Source of the DNA: JAWLFY01 sp964462125
GTDB taxonomy: Bacteria > Planctomycetota > Planctomycetia > Pirellulales > Pirellulaceae
DNA length: 34,401 nucleotides
Assembly: GCA_964462125.1 (NCBI GenBank)
Contig: CAYWXT010000024.1
Span: forward strand, 1 to 34,401
Direction: 5' to 3'
The first letter of the stretch is position 1. Each line of letters starts with the position of its first letter. Shown here in pieces: positions 16,568 through 22,728 of the stretch. Both the position numbers and the translations under genes were made by a program. The notes beneath the pieces were generated by a model that worked only from the letters and a program-made list of their open reading frames with translations, did no database searches and was not told where the DNA came from.

Positions 16568-16604
16568 AAAAAGCGGGAGGCGAACGGATCCGTTCGCCTC
16601 CCGC
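16568..16604 (-). terminator. Strong intrinsic terminator after lipoprotein gene 2
   Basis: A perfect 32-base palindrome at 16573-16604 (16-base arms, half sequence GCGGGAGGCGAACGGA). Read on the minus strand it is followed at once by TTTTTGTTT, the layout of a rho-independent terminator. It ends the tandem DUF1559/lipoprotein region 26 bases after the lipoprotein stop. The plus-strand side has no T-run, so it serves the minus strand. Confidence 0.85.
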
Positions 16605-16629
16605 GAAACCTGTTCAAAACGATCGAGCC

Positions 16630-17121
16630 TCATTCGAGGTCAATGTCGTAAACGTTCCCCTCATCGCTTGCCTCCACGGTGAAGCTCAGAGGCGTCTTCG
16701 AGCTGCTACGGTATTCCTCCGGCAGCACATGCTGGGGCGGAGGAATGTCAGCACCTTCGTCGGGGTCATAGTCCAACGGCACGTCGATATCGTCGGTCAC
16801 TTCCGTGACCTCCGTTGGTTCCGGTTCACGATCATACTTGTGCACCCGAACCTTGTACGAACCTGGCATCGCCCCGTCGTCTTGTTCAAACGTCGTCAGA
16901 GTATATTTCCCGTCACTGTCGGTGACTCCCGTCGCGGCTCGGATGTCCGCTTCGGTTGGAGAGAAGCTGACATGGGCCCGCTCCACTGGATCGCCCTGGT
17001 AGCTGACGGTCCCTGTGACGGGGTAGGTTGGCGGTCGGGAGTCTCCGCAACCGACCGTGGCCAGTACCGCCAATGGTGCGGCGGCCGCGGCCAGCAGGGT
17101 GAATGGACGGACTTTTTTCAT
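16630..17121 (-). CDS. Small lipoprotein with transthyretin-like domain, cassette copy 2
   Basis: A 163-residue exported protein. The N-terminus MKKVRPFTLLAAAAAP to TVGCGDS is a lipoprotein-type signal with a lipidatable Cys at about residue 25. Next comes a carboxypeptidase-regulatory/transthyretin-like beta-sandwich (VTGTVSYQGDPVERAHVSF, TGVTDSDGKYTLTTFE, AMPGSYKVRVHKYDR), then an acidic linker and a conserved tail (HVLPEEYRSSSKTPLSFTVEA, DEGNVYDIDLE). The ATG at 17121 is set by AGGAG nine bases upstream; the frame opens earlier through a terminator hairpin and is not coding there. It is a paralogue of the gene at 18769, with the same order of parts. It lies downstream of a DUF1559 gene with an intrinsic terminator between. 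Function unknown; such lipoproteins often accompany DUF1559 genes in planctomycetes. Confidence 0.85.
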   Translation of the reverse strand: MKKVRPFTLLAAAAAPLAVLATVGCGDSRPPTYPVTGTVSYQGDPVERAHVSFSPTEADIRAATGVTDSDGKYTLTTFEQDDGAMPGSYKVRVHKYDREPEPTEVTEVTDDIDVPLDYDPDEGADIPPPQHVLPEEYRSSSKTPLSFTVEASDEGNVYDIDLE

Positions 17122-17160
17122 CAAAACGGACTCCTGAAAATGAACGTCATGAGAAGAGCA

Positions 17161-17195
17161 AAAAAAAAAGGTGCGAACGCGGAGCATTCGCACCT
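17161..17195 (-). terminator. Intrinsic terminator between DUF1559 gene 2 and lipoprotein gene 2
   Basis: The perfect 9-base arms AGGTGCGAA (17169-17177) and TTCGCACCT (17187-17195) form a hairpin. Read on the minus strand it is followed by a run of nine T. It lies after the DUF1559 stop (17242) and before the lipoprotein start (17121), so it should limit read-through into the lipoprotein gene. The equivalent position in the other cassette copy has a matching structure. Confidence 0.8.
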
Positions 17196-17241
17196 GACTG
17201 ATGTGCTTGCGTGGCTTCACAATCGATGCGAACCATGCCCG

Positions 17242-18375
17242 TTAGGGCATTTCAACCGATTCGCCACCGGCCTTGGATCCCATCGCACCCCACACACCGT
17301 AGGGAGACGGACCGGAATCGGTGCCCGCGTTGGACGAGCGCTTACTCGGCAAGGTCGGGTCGCCTGCGTCGATGTTTTCGGTGATGAATTGCACCGATGC
17401 ATCGGCAAGCACCACATTGACCCCGCCGGTGTGACGGCTGGTCGGAGGCAGGATCATGTTCCGCTGGTCACCCCACACTCCCCACTCACCACACGACGGT
17501 GAGTTGGGTGGCAATATGGTGTTGCAGCCGATGTAGTGCGGTTGGCCATCCGTGTAAGAAATCCCAGTCCGATTGTTCACGATCTGGTCCTCGACGTACC
17601 ACTTGCCAACCACCTTGGTCAGACAAAGTGCCGGATTGTCGACGAGGACTCGGTCGCCCGCGTCGACCGCAGTCCCGGTCAAGTACTCGGTCTGTTGGAA
17701 TCCAGCCGGACCACCGTCGCGACCCCGTGGGCCTCGTTCGTGAATCAGACGCTCGCTCATCATCACCGTGTTGGAGAGGCCATCGGTGATGTCGCGGAAC
17801 CGGACCCCGCGACGATTGGGGAAGACGCCACGCACCGCGCGCCGATCTCGAATGACAAAGATCTGGTCACCAACACAGGCGCTGTAGCTGTTGCGCCTAT
17901 CCACGTCAGCCCGATTCCCGGGATCGGAGGGGCACCGGTAAGCTTCCGGAGCCGTTCTCCAGACAGACCATGCAGACCACCAACCACGGGGGCCACCGGG
18001 ACCGACGGGATTCCCGTTCGCCGTGTTACCAGTTGGGTCGCCCGCCATGATCGCATCCCACATCTGGGACTCCTCGACAAACGGGAGCAGTGGGATGAAC
18101 AACGACACCCGATTGCGATTGGTTAAGAAATTGGGGTTTGGCGAAGAACCTCCCGTTCCTCCCTTGCGGGGCGGCAGTGCCTTGTAAGCACTTTCGTAGT
18201 TGTGGTTTGCCAAGCCCAATTGCTTCAAATTATTGGAGCACTCCATCCGGCGAGCGGCCTCGCGGGCCTGCTGCACAGCGGGCAAAAGCAAGCCCACCAA
18301 GACGCCAATGATGGCGATAACGACCAACAGTTCCACCAGCGTGAAACCGAGGCTACGAACTCTGTTCGCAGTCAT
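17242..18375 (-). CDS. DUF1559 prepilin-like protein, cassette copy 2
   Basis: A 377-residue DUF1559 protein. The N-terminus MTANRVRSLG/FTLVELLVVIAI is a type IV prepilin (class III-like) leader: prepilin peptidase would cut after Gly10 and expose a hydrophobic helix. The conserved QQAREAARRMECSNNLKQLG follows, then a large globular domain (PSDPGNRADVDRRNSY, GLSNTVMMSERL, GTAVDAG). Near the end is the family's H-x9-D motif, here HTGGVNVVLADA with Ala after the Asp where Gly is usual. The ATG at 18375 is fixed by AAGGAG seven bases upstream and by the leader; an earlier open frame is not coding. Secreted or surface-associated by prediction; the role of the family is unknown. Confidence 0.9.
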   Translation of the reverse strand: MTANRVRSLGFTLVELLVVIAIIGVLVGLLLPAVQQAREAARRMECSNNLKQLGLANHNYESAYKALPPRKGGTGGSSPNPNFLTNRNRVSLFIPLLPFVEESQMWDAIMAGDPTGNTANGNPVGPGGPRGWWSAWSVWRTAPEAYRCPSDPGNRADVDRRNSYSACVGDQIFVIRDRRAVRGVFPNRRGVRFRDITDGLSNTVMMSERLIHERGPRGRDGGPAGFQQTEYLTGTAVDAGDRVLVDNPALCLTKVVGKWYVEDQIVNNRTGISYTDGQPHYIGCNTILPPNSPSCGEWGVWGDQRNMILPPTSRHTGGVNVVLADASVQFITENIDAGDPTLPSKRSSNAGTDSGPSPYGVWGAMGSKAGGESVEMP

Positions 18376-18550
18376 GACAAGTCTCCTTGAAAAGGATAAC
18401 GACGGGTGGAGCGCGTGCCGAAAACGGCCGCCACTACAACAGTCACCTGCCCAATCGTGGCCCGCGCAAGGACCGATTGCCGAAACAGACAAGGCGCTCG
18501 AGGCAATCGTTTAAAGGAAACGCTCCATCCCTTAAACAAAACTAACAGCG

Positions 18551-18579
18551 GTTTTCCACGTTCTTGGAGCCCCTGTCAA
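18551..18579 (-). promoter_or_regulatory. Candidate promoter of DUF1559 gene 2
   Basis: On the minus strand a perfect TTGACA (18574-18579) is followed after 17 bases by GAAAAC, a weak -10 box. The TTGACA lies about 200 bases before the DUF1559 start, nearly the same distance as in the other cassette copy, which is the main support. The weak -10 keeps confidence low. Confidence 0.35.
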
Positions 18580-18712
18580 CAAAATTCGTGATACTTTCCC
18601 GGTTTTTTGGGAAATTCGCCGGATTTGCCGAAACCACCCTGCAGAGGCGGGGGTGTCTGGTCGCGCCGAAATGTCGGGAGAATTCCCTGGGACTCGAAGC
18701 AGAAAGCGCACG

Positions 18713-18740
18713 AAAAAAGGCGAATCCGTGACTCGCCTTT
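18713..18740 (-). terminator. Intrinsic terminator after lipoprotein gene 1
   Basis: On the minus strand AAGGCGA and TCGCCTT form a 7-base stem around a 9-base loop, followed by TTTT. It begins 29 bases after the lipoprotein stop at 18769. It is weaker than the palindrome that closes the other cassette. Confidence 0.65.
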
Positions 18741-18768
18741 CTCGTGAATCGCTCTTGTCACACCGGCC

Positions 18769-19266
18769 TCATTCGAGATCGATGTCGTAAACGTTCTCGT
18801 CGCTGGCCTCCACAGTGAAGCTCAGCGGCGTCGATGCGGGACTGGCGTACTCCTCCGGCAGCAGGTGCTGCGCCGGTTCCGCTTCCTCATAGGCTTCCGG
18901 CTCGTAGTCGTCCGGCATGTCTTCGATGATTTGGTCCGGGGGGCCGTCGCTCATCTCGACCTCTTCCGGTTCTCGATCGTACTTGAACACCCGAACCTTG
19001 AACTCACCGGGCAACGCGCCGTCAGCCTTCTCGAACGTCGTCAGCTCGTACTGCCCCTGGCTGTCGGTCACCCCCATCGCGCCCCGCGTCTCAGGGTCGG
19101 TTGACGCGAAGGAAACCGTGGCCCCTTCGACCGGGTCTCCCTCGTAAGTGACAGTTCCGGTGACCTGGTAGGTGGATGGACGAGACGACCCGCAGCCGAC
19201 GGTCGCGAGGACGCCAATCAATGCGGCGGCCGACACGACTCCAGCATGCAACTTCTTCATCTTCAT
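18769..19266 (-). CDS. Small lipoprotein with transthyretin-like domain, cassette copy 1
   Basis: A 165-residue paralogue of the lipoprotein at 16630. It has a signal MKMKKLHAGVVSAAALIG ending in TVGCGSS (lipid-modified Cys at about 25), a beta-sandwich with VTGTVTYEGDPVEGATVSF and MGVTDSQGQYELTTFE, LPGEFKVRVFKYDREPEE, then an acidic linker rich in Glu, Asp and Pro, and the conserved tail HLLPEEYASPASTPLSF to DENVYDIDLE. The ATG at 19266 has GAGGG about ten bases upstream; an ATG two codons later is an alternative. It follows DUF1559 gene 1 with a hairpin-plus-U-tract between. The conservation of core and tail in both copies, with a divergent linker, suggests that the linker is a spacer. Function unknown. 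Confidence 0.85.
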   Translation of the reverse strand: MKMKKLHAGVVSAAALIGVLATVGCGSSRPSTYQVTGTVTYEGDPVEGATVSFASTDPETRGAMGVTDSQGQYELTTFEKADGALPGEFKVRVFKYDREPEEVEMSDGPPDQIIEDMPDDYEPEAYEEAEPAQHLLPEEYASPASTPLSFTVEASDENVYDIDLE

Positions 19267-19301
19267 TCAGTTGAATCCCTCAAGTGCAATAATGGGCCAG
19301 G

Positions 19302-19332
19302 AAAAAAAGGTGCGAACGCGTAGCGCCCGCAC
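19302..19332 (-). terminator. Intrinsic terminator between DUF1559 gene 1 and lipoprotein gene 1
   Basis: On the minus strand GGTGCGGGCG pairs with CGTTCGCACC, using two G-U pairs that only the minus-strand RNA can form, followed by a run of seven T. The matching hairpin in the other copy (17161-17195) shares the GTGCG/CGCAC stem. The G-U pairs support function as a minus-strand RNA hairpin. Confidence 0.7.
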
Positions 19333-19382
19333 CCGGTTGGATGAACAGCCGATTCCTTGCGAAAACGCTATCACCAAGGAGT

Positions 19383-20483
19383 CTACGGCATGTCGACCGA
19401 TTCGCCACCGGCCCGGGAGCCCATCGCGCCCCAAACGCCGAATGGTGAGGGCCCGGAGTCGGCGCCACTGTTGTTGGAGCGCCAAGGCCGCATCGTCGAA
19501 TCGCCGGCGTCGATGTTCTCCGTGATAAACTGCACCGAGGCGTCGGCGAGCACGACGTTGACGCCACCGGTGTGACGACTCGTCGGCGGGATGACCATCC
19601 CCAACTGATCCCCCCAGCTGCCGCGGTCGGCACAACTCGGCGAGTTCGGTGGCAAAATGGTGTTGCAGCCGACGTAGTGGGGCTGGCCGTCCGTCCAGGA
19701 AATCCCTGTACGGTTATTGAGGCCCTGGCCCTCCACGTACCATTTGCCCACCACCACGGTCAAGCACAAGCTGGGGTTGTCGTTCACGCCCGAAACTGGC
19801 GTCGCGGTCCCCACCAGGTACTCGGTTCCCTGGAACACGGCGGGAGTCGGGTTCTGCCCCCGCGGGCCTTGAAGGTGAATCAAACGCTCGCTCATCATCA
19901 CCGTGTTGGACAAGCCGTCGGTAATGTCGCGGAACCTGGTGCCGCGGCGGTTCGCGAAAATCCCGCGCACCGCTTGGCGGTCACGAATTCCCTCGGTCTG
20001 GTCACCGACACAGAAACTGTAGCTGTTCCGCCGGCCGCCAGGGATGTTCCCCGGGTCCGAGGGGCAGCGAACCGCCTCCGGCGAAGCGTTCCAGGGGCCG
20101 AATCCACCCCAAGCAGTCGGTCCCCCCAAGGCGATCGGAGGACTCGCGGTTGGGTCGCCGGCCTGGATCGCTTCCCACATCTGGTTCTGCTCGATGAAAG
20201 GAAGCAAACCGATGAACCCAGACAGCCGGTTCCGGTTGCCGAGGTTATTCGCGGCACCAGCCGTTCCCCCCTTTCGGGCAACGAGCATGTTGTAGGCACT
20301 TTCGTAGTTGTGGTGCGCGAGCCCGAGCTGCTTCAGGTTGTTCGAGCACTCCATTCGGCGAGCGGCCTCCCGGGCCTGCTGCACGGCGGGCAAAAGCAAA
20401 CCCACCAACACGCCAATGATGGCGATCACGACCAACAGTTCCACCAACGTGAAACCGAGGCTACGAACCTTGTTCGCAGTCAT
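19383..20483 (-). CDS. DUF1559 prepilin-like protein, cassette copy 1
   Basis: A 366-residue paralogue of the protein at 17242. Leader MTANKVRSLG/FTLVELLVVIAI with the prepilin cleavage site after Gly10, then QQAREAARRMECSNNLKQLG, SFCVGDQTEGIRDRQAVRG, RDITDGLSNTVMMSERL, KWYVEGQGLNNRTGISWTDG and the H-x9-D motif HTGGVNVVLADA, again with Ala after Asp. The two proteins are near identical in the leader and the last third and diverge in the middle, where copy 1 is about 11 residues shorter. The ATG at 20483 has AGGAG seven bases upstream. The first gene of the tandem region, with a candidate promoter at 20654-20683. Confidence 0.9.
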   Translation of the reverse strand: MTANKVRSLGFTLVELLVVIAIIGVLVGLLLPAVQQAREAARRMECSNNLKQLGLAHHNYESAYNMLVARKGGTAGAANNLGNRNRLSGFIGLLPFIEQNQMWEAIQAGDPTASPPIALGGPTAWGGFGPWNASPEAVRCPSDPGNIPGGRRNSYSFCVGDQTEGIRDRQAVRGIFANRRGTRFRDITDGLSNTVMMSERLIHLQGPRGQNPTPAVFQGTEYLVGTATPVSGVNDNPSLCLTVVVGKWYVEGQGLNNRTGISWTDGQPHYVGCNTILPPNSPSCADRGSWGDQLGMVIPPTSRHTGGVNVVLADASVQFITENIDAGDSTMRPWRSNNSGADSGPSPFGVWGAMGSRAGGESVDMP

Positions 20484-20826
20484 ATTGAAACTCCTAAGGA
20501 AAAAGAACGAAAGGCTGGATCGATCCCAGCAACAATTCCCCTCAACAGCTCACGTAATCAAGGCCACAGGATTGACCGATGGAGGATAAAGACATGGCAA
20601 TGGGGAAAACCAGTAGTGGGCAAGCACTGCACCCTTAAGCCCTGGTAGTGTTAATTGTCGCTATCTTGCACCCAGATTGTCAACGAGCAAGAACTTCCGC
20701 CAAGAAACTTTTGTGGGAAATTATCGACGAGAGTTCGCGAACAGCCTTGTTGGGGGGGGTGGAGGGGCAGCGCGAGTTGAGTATGCGGACGGTATTCGGA
20801 GGGGGCTTGGGGAAACCGGGTCGAAG
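20484..20826. other. Gene-free gap upstream of DUF1559 gene 1
   Basis: About 340 bases. The right part (20710-20826) is G-rich on the plus strand. The left part holds a candidate minus-strand promoter at 20654-20683 and an untranslated leader of about 160 bases. No riboswitch-like structure or repeat was recognised. Confidence 0.4.
20654..20683 (-). promoter_or_regulatory. Candidate sigma-70 promoter of the DUF1559/lipoprotein region
   Basis: On the minus strand a perfect TTGACA (20678-20683) is followed after 18 bases by GACAAT (4 of 6 to TATAAT). It would start transcription near 20647, leaving a leader of about 160 bases before the DUF1559 start at 20483. The same TTGACA at the same distance occurs before the second DUF1559 gene. 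Confidence 0.45.
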
Positions 20827-20958
20827 TCATTCCACCGACTCCCACCACTGCCGCCACGCCCCCACGTCCCGGCCCAGCGACTGGCCGCTGGCTTCCCTCA
20901 GCAGGTTGTGGGGGAAGGAAACGCCTCCGCCCGCCCCTGCCGCCAGAAGTAATGTCAC
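20827..20958 (-). pseudogene. Tiny frame resembling the C-terminal tail of a HEAT-repeat protein
   Basis: A 43-codon frame opening with a GTG that overlaps the sulfatase stop (GTGA). It reads FPHNLLREASGQSLG followed by RDVGAWRQWWESVE and a stop. A segment of the form TGQxxGxDxxAWRxWW typically ends planctomycete HEAT-repeat and related proteins, so this looks like the broken-off end of such a gene, with the frame closed by TGA just before the GTG. It could also be a real small protein co-translated with the sulfatase, but there is no Shine-Dalgarno evidence. Identification rests on the short motif. Confidence 0.35.
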
Positions 20959-22490
20959 TCAGGTTGGTCCCAAAGTCGGTAGGGGTCGTCCAGCCGCCGC
21001 ATCTCGGACAACAGCAACGCCTCCATCTCCGCTCGCCGGTCCGCGTAGCGGGGATCGTCCGCCAGGTTCCGCTGATGTTCCTCCGGCGTCACTCCGGTCA
21101 ACGCAATCACCTCCGGGTCGTGATGCTCGGCCAGAAATTCGTGGGGGTTTTCGCCCAGGTGAAACAGTTGCGTTTCCTTGACTTCTCCCTCCAAGACATC
21201 GTACTGGATCAGTTTCCAGTCGTCTCGTTTGACCGATCGCATGCCGGGCTTGGTTCCGCCACAGTAGACGCCGAACAGGACATCGCGGATCGTCTCGGCC
21301 GTTCCTTCCAATACCGGACGGAAGCTGGTCCCCTCGTTGGTTTCCGGCGCGTCGATCCCGGCAAGGTCGCAGAGGGTTGCCAGCGTGTCGAGCAGGTACA
21401 GATTCCCTTCAGCCCGCGAGCCGGGTTCGATCCCGGGCCCCTTGACGAGGAAGGGAACTCGCCAAGTGTGTTCATACAGGTTCTGCTTTCCCTGCAACCC
21501 GTGGCGGCCGATCGCCATGCCATGGTCGGAGGTGTAGACGATATAGGTGTTGTCGAGCTCTCCCATCGCCTCGAGCCGCTCCAGTACCCGGCCGATCTGG
21601 GCGTCAATGTATTCGCTGCAGGCCAGCTGCCGACCCCATTCGTTGCGGATCGTTTTTTCGTCACGCCGCTTCCAAACGCCAACCACGCTGACCTCATCCC
21701 GCAGTCCGGGTTGGCCATGGTGAAAGGGGTGTTCGGGCAGGTAGTTCTCGGGCAACTTTGGCTGCTTGGGGTTCGCCGGCGGAACGCTGTCGGGATCGGT
21801 GTGATTGACCGCGCCATAGTTGGCCAAGTATTCCGGTTTCCCGTTACGGGGATCGTGGGGATGGGAGAAGCCGAAGTAGATCAGGAACGGATCGTCCGCC
21901 GCGGCAGCTTCCCGCTCGGCGAGGTAGTCGAGCACCTGCTCGGCGTGCCAGGCGCTGCCGGTCTCGTCGGTTCCACCCCGTTTGGTCGCGTCGCGGCGGA
22001 CGGTGAACTCTCGATTGGCCGCCTCATAGCTGTTCCCCCGCTTGCACGTCCGCATGGTGGCATAGCCCGCACGGTTGAACACCGCCGGCAACGTCTGCTC
22101 GGCCAGCCCCGGGGGCACCAGGGCTGGATCGTCTGCATTGGGGTTCAACCGTCGCTGGCGGATGTCGGGGATGTGCCACACGGTGCGGCCGGACATGATC
22201 ATGTGCCGTGAGGCGGTGCAGACGGCACCGACCCAGGAGCCCATGTGGTAGGCGCCGTCGATCACCATCCCTTCAGCCGCCAATCGATCTAAATTCGGCG
22301 TGGATAACTCCGAACGCGGGTTGTAGCACTTCAAATCAAACGGCGACTGGTCGTCCACGATGATATACAGGAAGTTCGGATCCTTCTCCGATGGCTGCTC
22401 GGCGCGGGCCTCGCCAGGGGTGAAAGGGACAAATGCGACAATCCAGAGTGCAACGGCAATTGACAGCAGAACGGTGAAGGTGCGTGGCAT
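20955..22490 (-). CDS. Secreted sulfatase (formylglycine type)
   Basis: A 511-residue type I sulfatase of the alkaline phosphatase superfamily, predicted to remove sulfate esters from glycans outside the cytoplasmic membrane. The signal peptide MPRTFTVLLSIAVALWI runs to ARAEQ. Seen: the metal-site YIIVDDQSPFD, the formylglycine motif CTASR at residues 91-95 (Ala in place of the usual Pro, allowed by the C-x-P/A-x-R rule), HPHDPRNG, and YTSDHGMAIGRHGLQGKQNLYEHTWRVP with metal and substrate residues. The ATG at 22490 was chosen because it begins the signal peptide; the frame stays open 49 codons upstream only because it crosses a repeat. It resembles choline or iduronate sulfatase-like planctomycete enzymes; the substrate is unknown. 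Downstream of a second sulfatase on the same strand. Confidence 0.9.
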   Translation of the reverse strand: MPRTFTVLLSIAVALWIVAFVPFTPGEARAEQPSEKDPNFLYIIVDDQSPFDLKCYNPRSELSTPNLDRLAAEGMVIDGAYHMGSWVGAVCTASRHMIMSGRTVWHIPDIRQRRLNPNADDPALVPPGLAEQTLPAVFNRAGYATMRTCKRGNSYEAANREFTVRRDATKRGGTDETGSAWHAEQVLDYLAEREAAAADDPFLIYFGFSHPHDPRNGKPEYLANYGAVNHTDPDSVPPANPKQPKLPENYLPEHPFHHGQPGLRDEVSVVGVWKRRDEKTIRNEWGRQLACSEYIDAQIGRVLERLEAMGELDNTYIVYTSDHGMAIGRHGLQGKQNLYEHTWRVPFLVKGPGIEPGSRAEGNLYLLDTLATLCDLAGIDAPETNEGTSFRPVLEGTAETIRDVLFGVYCGGTKPGMRSVKRDDWKLIQYDVLEGEVKETQLFHLGENPHEFLAEHHDPEVIALTGVTPEEHQRNLADDPRYADRRAEMEALLLSEMRRLDDPYRLWDQPE

Positions 22491-22544
22491 GCTGGAGCCT
22501 GTGTTTGCGGAGGGAAAACTGGGGAACGATTCGGAGCGTAAGGA

Positions 22545-22630
22545 TCGTGCGGGAAAAAAGTGTCCGGTACCGTTTGCGAGGGGCTCACCCTCCGGGTGCT
22601 TTGCACAAAAGATACCGGACACTTTTTTCC
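22545..22630. repeat. Inverted pair of GTACCGGACAC-core repeats
   Basis: GGAAAAAAGTGTCCGGTAC (22552-22570) and its near-exact reverse complement at 22612-22630 flank a 41-base centre that itself holds a small CACCC/GGGTG hairpin. The left arm with the flank TAAGGATCG matches the reverse complement of the element at 4011-4050. The two arms could fold into one long hairpin between the two sulfatase genes. Confidence 0.65.
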
Positions 22631-22655
22631 TGCTCATTGCTAAGGAAACTTATAG

Positions 22656-22714
22656 CGTAGGGGAACTCGCAGAGCGTTCCCACGCGCCTCGAGGCCTCTG
22701 CGACTTCGGCTACG
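22656..22714. repeat. Inverted CGTAG...GCAGAG repeat pair
   Basis: The word at 22656-22674 (CGTAGGGGAACTCGCAGAG) and the reverse complement of 22696-22714 (CGTAGCCGAAGTCGCAGAG) match at 16 of 19 positions and can pair around a 21-base centre. A third copy of the half element is at 14500-14518. It lies just past the stop of the sulfatase gene at 22729. Confidence 0.55.
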
Positions 22715-22728
22715 AAGACGCCGTCGGC

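Larger units (their letters stand above)
18376..18768. other. Gene-free gap between the two cassettes
   Basis: About 390 bases with no gene. It contains the terminator of lipoprotein gene 1 (18713-18740), a candidate promoter for DUF1559 gene 2 (18551-18579), an AT-richer stretch around 18520-18620, and the Shine-Dalgarno of DUF1559 gene 2. Nothing else was recognised. Confidence 0.45.

Noticed and set aside
20952..22211. Open frame of 419 codons on the plus strand opposite the sulfatase gene
   Set aside because: Antisense shadow; the minus strand encodes a clear sulfatase with signal peptide and formylglycine motif.
22491..22637. 49-codon N-terminal extension of the first sulfatase
   Set aside because: It is translated from the inverted GTACCGGACAC-core repeat and precedes a normal signal peptide that starts at 22490.
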